DNA of 11,133 nucleotides. Origin: an uncultured Peptococcaceae bacterium (lineage in GTDB: Bacteria > Bacillota > Dehalobacteriia > UBA4068). Both the position numbers and the translations under genes were made by a program. The stretch covers positions 1 to 11,133 of the forward strand of contig CAMZIS010000021.1 in the NCBI GenBank assembly GCA_947307285.1, written 5' to 3'. Positions 7,061 to 11,133 of this stretch are shown piece after piece (position 1 is the stretch's first letter; the number at the start of each line of letters is the position of its first letter). The notes under the pieces are model-generated. The model searched no databases. It was given only the letters and a program-made list of their open reading frames with translations, and was not told the DNA's origin.

Positions 7061-7088
7061 AAAAGGTCCGCGCAGCAACGCGGACCTT
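7061..7088 (-). terminator. Probable terminator of the leftward ABC export operon
   Basis: AAGGTCCGCG (7063-7072) and CGCGGACCTT (7079-7088) form a perfect 10-bp stem with a 6-base loop. On the minus strand the stem is followed by a short T-run (complement of 7061-7064, partly within the stem) that soon becomes mixed. It sits 28 bp beyond the permease stop and 16 bp from the plus-strand terminator, as expected between convergent units. The short T-tract lowers confidence. Confidence 0.6.
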
Positions 7089-7116
7089 GGATACTCTTTA
7101 TGCGGCGCAGCCTTCC

Positions 7117-8367
7117 CTACTCCCGCCGCAGGGCCTCGATGGGGTCCAGCCGGGCAGCGCGGGAGGCGGGCATGGCGCCGAAGATGAGGCCGATGGCCAT
7201 GGAAAAGCCCACCGCGATCAGGAGCCAGGGCACGTTGACGCCAAAGGGCAGGTTGGCCACCACGGAGATGAGCTTGGCCAGACCGATGCCCACCGCCACG
7301 CCCAGGATGCCGCCGGTGCTGGTCAGCACAGCGGATTCGGTGAGGAACTGGGTGAGGATGGTGCGGCGTTTGGCGCCCAGGGCCTTTTTCAGGCCGATCT
7401 CCGCCGTGCGCTCCGTCACCGACACCAGCATGATGTTCATCACGCCGATGCCGCCCACCAGCAGGGACAGGCTGGCGATGGAGACCAGCATGAGCCGGAT
7501 GGCGTTGGTCAGGGTCTTGAGATCGTCGGCGTATTCCTCGGAATTGCCGGCGGAATAGCGGATATCGGGATTGGTCACGTTTTCATTCAGGATGTCGGCG
7601 GCGCGCTTGCCCAGGGGTGCCATGTCCTTGGTGTCGGTCACCCGCAGGCCCACGCTGCGCGGTTCGTCGAACTGGTAAATGATGGGCCATGCCCGTTCCG
7701 GGACGAAGACCCGGCCCTGACCGCTCTCCCAGCCGTACATATAATAATCGTTGATGGACTGGTACTCCTCTTTTTCGCCGGCGTTGTCGTCGCGGATCAC
7801 GCCCACCACCTCAAAAGGCTCCTGCTGTATCTCGATGATCTCCCCCAGGGGGTCCTCGCCGTAGAACAGGGAGTCCGCGGCGTTGCCGTCGATGATGGCG
7901 ACCTTGAAGCCTTTGTTATATTCCTCCTCCGTGAAATTCCGGCCCCGGGCCACGGAGTATTGCATGGTACCGAAGAAATCGTCAGCTATGCCGTAGACCG
8001 TGCCGTAGCTCAAGGGCCGGTCCAGATAAAACACGGCGTTCCAGGCCTGCCGGCTCACGTAGGCCGTTACCGCCTCCACACCGGCAAGCTGGCCTATCCG
8101 ATCCAGCTCGATCCGGGTCATCATGGGCACTCCGGCGGGCAGACCGGCGCTGGCGTCGTAGTACCAGCCGTTCTGGGACAGGGACACGGTGGCCACGTTG
8201 TTGCCGGAGCCGATGAGGCTCTTTTCCAGCTTCTGGTTGGTGCCCTCCACGATGGAGACGATGGCGATGATGCTGGCGATGCCGATGATGACGCCCAAAA
8301 TAGTGAGCAGGGAGCGCAGCTTATGACTCCAGATGCCCCGGAGGGAATTCCTGATGTTTTCTAACAT
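7117..8367 (-). CDS. MacB/YknZ-like ABC transporter permease
   Basis: A 416-residue integral membrane protein of the FtsX/MacB permease family, probably the membrane component of an ABC exporter. One N-terminal membrane helix (about 20-41) is followed by a large extracytoplasmic MacB_PCD-type domain (about 45-285). Three C-terminal helices follow (about 289-315, 340-371, 380-400). Family marks include LRSLLTILGVIIGIAS, GGIGVMNIMLVSVTERT, the coupling region EIGLKKALGAKRRTI, and the C-terminal PASRAARLDPIEALR. It has no fused ATPase domain, which here is a separate gene, as in YknYZ. The ATG has AAGGAGG upstream on the minus strand (8374-8380), 15 bp after the stop of the adaptor gene, so the two are co-transcribed. 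MacB-type pumps export peptides, antibiotics or toxins; the substrate here cannot be read from the sequence. Confidence 0.92.
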   Translation of the reverse strand: MLENIRNSLRGIWSHKLRSLLTILGVIIGIASIIAIVSIVEGTNQKLEKSLIGSGNNVATVSLSQNGWYYDASAGLPAGVPMMTRIELDRIGQLAGVEAVTAYVSRQAWNAVFYLDRPLSYGTVYGIADDFFGTMQYSVARGRNFTEEEYNKGFKVAIIDGNAADSLFYGEDPLGEIIEIQQEPFEVVGVIRDDNAGEKEEYQSINDYYMYGWESGQGRVFVPERAWPIIYQFDEPRSVGLRVTDTKDMAPLGKRAADILNENVTNPDIRYSAGNSEEYADDLKTLTNAIRLMLVSIASLSLLVGGIGVMNIMLVSVTERTAEIGLKKALGAKRRTILTQFLTESAVLTSTGGILGVAVGIGLAKLISVVANLPFGVNVPWLLIAVGFSMAIGLIFGAMPASRAARLDPIEALRRE

Positions 8368-8382
8368 GAGCCGCCTCCTTCC

Positions 8383-9873
8383 TCAGAACAGTATCAGCGG
8401 CATCTTGGTGGTGGTGAGGGTCCCTTCCCGCCCCGCCTTGCCGTATGGGAAAGCAAAATAATCGTCCATATCCAGACCGGAGGTGATCTGCAGATAGCTG
8501 CTCTCCGGCGTGGGAGATACCGTCACATCCCGCCGGGTCAGGCGGCCGCTGCCGTCGTCCACCATCATGTAAGAGCCCTGCTCGTCGCTGCGGACGTAGA
8601 TGGCTTCCAGCACGATGGCCTGATCCAGATCCTCCACGTAGGGGCTTATCTCCACGCCCTGGCCCGCCTCGAAGCCGGAGGCGTTTTCCATATAGGCGGT
8701 GTATTCGTAATAGGACACGTTGGGATTGCCCTGACCGTTGCCGTACTGGCCGCTGACGGGATAATCGGACACGGCGGTGATGACGGCCTCCGTGGTCTCG
8801 CCGGTCATCCAGTTGAACACGGTGAGCCGGTCGCCCACATGGCATTCAGCCAGCTCCAGTTCGCTGACGTAGCCGGTTACCGTAGCGCCGCTGGCCGCGG
8901 CCACCACGCAAAAGGCGCTGCCGTCCCGGGGCGGCGAGGCCGGATCGCCGATCTTTTCCACGGTGCCGCTCATGCCGGCCCGCACCGTAGCGTCGGAGAG
9001 CTTTGCCCGGGACTGCTCCAGAGCGTTCTCAGCCAAAGCCAGACTGTTTTCCATGCGGCGGATGGTCAGCTTTTGGTTGGCGATGAGCTTATCCTTTTCC
9101 GCCTGGGTATAGGTGGGGCCTTCCGGCTCCGGCTCGGGCTCCGGTTCCGGCGGCAGCCAGCGGTCGTGTCCGGCCACGCTCCAGAAGGAATCGTCGTCCA
9201 CGGGCAGGAAATTGCGGCCGTCCACCATCCATACGCTCCGCAGTTCGCCTTCCGGCGTGTTCCCTTCCCTGATCTCCAGCAAAGCGATCTCACCCGCGGC
9301 TATCCATCGGTTGATCTGGCTGCCTATGAGCAGGGTGGTTTCCCGGCAGAGATAGGTAAAGGGCTCCTCCTCGCTGCCGTCGCCCTGATAGGGTTGGGGC
9401 AGACGCTGCTCCGCCGTAGGCTGATAGGGTTCGGGCTCCGCCGGCGGCGGCGCGGGCTCGCAGGGCGTGATGTCCTCATAAGCCGCCAGCTGCTGCCGGG
9501 CGATGGACAGGGAGCCGGCGCAGGAACTGACCTCCAGCTCCCGCTGCTTCACCTCCAGCTCCAGGCTGCGGGTGTCATAGCAAAACAGGGCGTCGCCCTT
9601 GTTCACCTTGTCGCCGGCCGCCACGAATACCTGCTCAACCTGCTCCGTTTCCTGCAATGAAAAGCTTTGCTGCGCCGCCTCGGTGACCGTACCGCCGGAG
9701 GAGGAATTGGACAGCACCCAGCTGCAGTTGACGTCCCCCACCCGCTGCACGTAGGCCTTGTTGTTGCGGTTGCGCAGGCTGATCAGGCCCAGCACCAGAG
9801 CCGCGGCGATCAGGGCCAGGACGATGATGAGGATTATCCTTTTCGTTCGCTTTTTCTTTTTGTCTTTGCTCAT
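8383..9873 (-). CDS. HlyD/MacA-like efflux adaptor with large inserted segment (adaptor B)
   Basis: A 496-residue membrane-fusion-type protein. A lysine-rich N-terminus precedes one membrane helix (about 12-34). The first half of a lipoyl-like domain follows (about 62-100, ending VNKGDALFCYD), then a short helix (about 103-132). Residues about 137-252 do not look like the usual coiled-coil hairpin: a proline-rich linker, a compact segment with YLCRETT, SQINRWI, EIALLEIREG and VWMVDGRNF, then a Pro-Glu repeat. The returning helix (about 256-293), second lipoyl half (about 295-325), beta-barrel (about 330-415) and membrane-proximal domain (about 416-485) are recognisable. It overlaps the ATPase gene by 4 bp (ATGA), implying coupled translation, and GGAGGAG lies just upstream. 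It probably links the MacB-like permease to its substrate on the outer face of the membrane; the insert's role is unknown. Confidence 0.88.
   Translation of the reverse strand: MSKDKKKKRTKRIILIIVLALIAAALVLGLISLRNRNNKAYVQRVGDVNCSWVLSNSSSGGTVTEAAQQSFSLQETEQVEQVFVAAGDKVNKGDALFCYDTRSLELEVKQRELEVSSCAGSLSIARQQLAAYEDITPCEPAPPPAEPEPYQPTAEQRLPQPYQGDGSEEEPFTYLCRETTLLIGSQINRWIAAGEIALLEIREGNTPEGELRSVWMVDGRNFLPVDDDSFWSVAGHDRWLPPEPEPEPEPEGPTYTQAEKDKLIANQKLTIRRMENSLALAENALEQSRAKLSDATVRAGMSGTVEKIGDPASPPRDGSAFCVVAAASGATVTGYVSELELAECHVGDRLTVFNWMTGETTEAVITAVSDYPVSGQYGNGQGNPNVSYYEYTAYMENASGFEAGQGVEISPYVEDLDQAIVLEAIYVRSDEQGSYMMVDDGSGRLTRRDVTVSPTPESSYLQITSGLDMDDYFAFPYGKAGREGTLTTTKMPLILF
9115..9153 (-). repeat. Pro-Glu-encoding short tandem repeat in adaptor B
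   Basis: Degenerate 6-bp units (GGCTCC/GGCTCG/GGTTCC on the plus strand) encode an alternating PPEPEPEPEPEGP tract at residues 241-253 of adaptor B. This gives a stiff, extended linker at the C-terminal border of the inserted segment. Such hexamer repeats can change copy number by slippage without shifting the frame. A looser Pro/Glu/Ala stretch (residues 139-150) lies at the other border. Confidence 0.7.
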
Positions 9874-10577
9874 TGGGGCTGCTCCTCCGTAAGCTCGGGC
9901 AGACCGGCCTTATGCTCGATGATCTCGCCGTCCACGATGTGCAGCATCCGGCGGGCCCGGCTGCCGACGCCCCCGTCGTGGGTGATGACCACCACGGTCA
10001 CGCCTTCGGCGTTGAGCTGCTCGAACAGGTCCATCACCGCGGCCCCTGATTTCTGGTCCAGGGCGCCGGTGGGCTCATCAGCCAGGATGAGCTGGGGGTC
10101 GTTGACCAGGGCCCGGGCAATGGCTACCCGCTGCTTCTGTCCGCCGGACAGTTGGTTGGGCAGGAAATCCAGCCGGTCAGCCAGACCCACCCGCGCCAGG
10201 GCCCGGGCGGCGATATCCCGCCGCGCTGATCTGGGGACGCCGGCGAAGGACAGGGGCAGCATGACGTTGTGCAGGGCCGTTTCCGTGCTCAGCAGCTGGA
10301 AGCTCTGAAAGACGAAGCCGATCTTGTGGCAGCGGATCTCGGACAGCTGGTTATCGTTCAAAGAAAGCACGTCGACCCCGTCCAGCCGGTAAGAGCCGGA
10401 GGTGGGCCGGTCCAGACAGCCGATGATATTCATCAGGGTGGATTTGCCGGAGCCGGAGGGCCCCATGATGGCCAGGTATTCCCCTTTATCCAGGCTGAGG
10501 GACACGTTGGTGAGGGCGGGCACGGCCAGCTGGTCCTGGCGGTATTCTTTATAGATATGTTCCAATTCCAGCAGCAT
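9870..10577 (-). CDS. MacB/LolD-type ABC transporter ATP-binding protein
   Basis: A 235-residue cytoplasmic ATPase that should power the MacB-like permease encoded two genes downstream. Every ABC motif is intact: Walker A GPSGSGKST (39-47), Q-loop Gln91 in FVFQSFQLL, signature LSGGQKQR (143-150), Walker B LILADEP with catalytic Glu168, D-loop ALD (172-174) and switch His200 in ITHD. The GALD and THD variants and the length are typical of the LolD/MacB/YknY group. The ATG is preceded on the minus strand by ACAGGAG inside the end of the upstream adaptor gene, only 3 bp past that gene's stop. Its own stop overlaps the start of adaptor B. It ends in a short acidic tail (ELTEEQPQ). Confidence 0.95.
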   Translation of the reverse strand: MLLELEHIYKEYRQDQLAVPALTNVSLSLDKGEYLAIMGPSGSGKSTLMNIIGCLDRPTSGSYRLDGVDVLSLNDNQLSEIRCHKIGFVFQSFQLLSTETALHNVMLPLSFAGVPRSARRDIAARALARVGLADRLDFLPNQLSGGQKQRVAIARALVNDPQLILADEPTGALDQKSGAAVMDLFEQLNAEGVTVVVITHDGGVGSRARRMLHIVDGEIIEHKAGLPELTEEQPQ

Positions 10578-10580
10578 GGC

Positions 10581-11132
10581 CTACTCCTGTTCCTGATCCT
10601 GCGGCTCTGCCGGCAGGTCTTCCGTCGCCGTATCCGCCGCATCCGCCGCATCATCTATGCCGGCCCCGTCCTCCGGGACTTCGTCATAGATGGGCTCGAT
10701 ATAGACGTGCTGGCCCAGCAGCAGCTGCTCGTCAGTATTCAGGGACACGTAGAAATTGTACTTGGTGGCCTGATTCTCGGAGGTCCCGCCGTAATCGCCG
10801 TAATACATATCCTGCGCGGAAGAGACCGTGTTTTCCGTGTCGATCTTGGTAACGGTGCCGGACCAGACCTGATTTTCGTCCGCCCGGGAGCGGATGTTCA
10901 CCGCCATGCCCTCGTACAGGGTCCACACGTTCATCTCGTCCACCGTGCCTTTGACCTGATAGGCGCCGCTGGCCAAAATGGTCATAAAGGGCTGGCCGGG
11001 GTCAGCCGGATTGCTGTTGATCTGCTTGACCACGCCCTCCATGGTGGAGGTCACCACCGCGTTTTCCATGCTCTTTTGCAGGTTTTCGATCTCCATCTGC
11101 TTCATCTGCAAATTGAGCTCGGCCTGACCGCG
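10581..11132 (-). CDS. HlyD-like efflux adaptor, C-terminal part (adaptor A, cut by window edge)
   Basis: The frame is open to the right edge, so the N-terminus with any signal or membrane anchor is missing; 183 residues remain. The fragment begins at the end of a helix (MKQMEIENLQKSME). The second lipoyl half follows (AVVTSTMEGVVKQINSN), then a beta-barrel region (VKGTVDEMNVWTLYEGMAVNIRSRADE through LLGQHVYIEPIYDE). After this, where adaptors usually have a membrane-proximal domain, there are only about 35 Asp/Glu/Ala/Pro-rich residues before the stop. It is the most upstream gene of the export operon visible here, 3 bp before the ATPase gene. A TTG at 11109-11111 could be read as a start but lies mid-domain. 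It is probably a second adaptor of the same pump. Confidence 0.82.
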   Translation of the reverse strand, partial: RGQAELNLQMKQMEIENLQKSMENAVVTSTMEGVVKQINSNPADPGQPFMTILASGAYQVKGTVDEMNVWTLYEGMAVNIRSRADENQVWSGTVTKIDTENTVSSAQDMYYGDYGGTSENQATKYNFYVSLNTDEQLLLGQHVYIEPIYDEVPEDGAGIDDAADAADTATEDLPAEPQDQEQE

Positions 11133-11133
11133 G

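Noticed and set aside
7087..8364. Plus-strand open frame opposite the permease gene (about 425 codons)
   Set aside because: The minus strand encodes a full MacB-like permease with family motifs and a ribosome binding site. The plus-strand product is His/Gly/Ala/Asp-rich shadow sequence and begins inside the minus-strand terminator.
8839..9660. Plus-strand open frame opposite adaptor B (about 273 codons)
   Set aside because: It is antisense to a recognisable adaptor, and its arginine/glycine-rich stretches come from the complement of the Pro-Glu repeats.
11109..11111. TTG as the start codon of adaptor A
   Set aside because: The frame stays open to the window edge, the site lies within the predicted helix before the second lipoyl half, and no ribosome binding site precedes it in the visible bases.
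1..11133. tRNA/rRNA genes, CRISPR arrays, insertion sequences, phage genes or attachment sites
   Set aside because: None seen on either strand. Nearly all sequence is accounted for by genes and short intergenic gaps, and there are no long direct or terminal inverted repeats.

Overview
The window comes from a G+C-rich anaerobic member of the Clostridia. A gut-type Oscillospiraceae/Eubacteriales butyrate producer is the best guess, based on gene content, strong AGGAGG-type ribosome binding sites and heavy use of GCC/GGC/CTG/AAG codons. There is no rRNA or other marker gene to fix the genus.

Positions 1-6987 (+ strand) hold an almost complete acetyl-CoA-to-butyrate pathway. It starts with the 3' part of a butyryl-CoA:acetate CoA-transferase-type gene. 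After that come thiolase (thl), crotonase (crt), 3-hydroxybutyryl-CoA dehydrogenase (hbd), butyryl-CoA dehydrogenase (bcd) and the two electron-transfer flavoprotein subunits (etfB, etfA). Two acetyl-CoA are condensed (Thl), reduced (Hbd), dehydrated (Crt) and reduced to butyryl-CoA by Bcd/EtfAB. That last step is probably coupled to ferredoxin reduction by flavin-based electron bifurcation. The CoA-transferase then releases butyrate and recovers acetyl-CoA. The key active-site residues of these enzymes are visible in the translations. A strong terminator-like hairpin lies inside the cluster between thl and crt, and a second strong terminator closes it after etfA.

Positions 7045-7116 separate convergent transcription units and contain a second hairpin, placed to stop leftward transcription.

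Positions 7117-11133 (- strand) hold an ABC export operon of the MacAB/YknXYZ type. In transcription order it reads: adaptor A (HlyD-like, cut by the window edge), ATPase, adaptor B (HlyD-like) and MacB-like permease. The genes are tightly packed, with a 4-bp ATGA overlap between the ATPase and adaptor B. Adaptor B carries an inserted segment of about 115 residues bounded by proline/glutamate-rich linkers, where a simple helical hairpin is expected. Adaptor A seems to lack the usual C-terminal membrane-proximal domain and ends in an acidic tail. These two adaptors are the least ordinary things in the window. The rest is a well-known pathway in a tidy arrangement, and I saw no convincing entirely new system.
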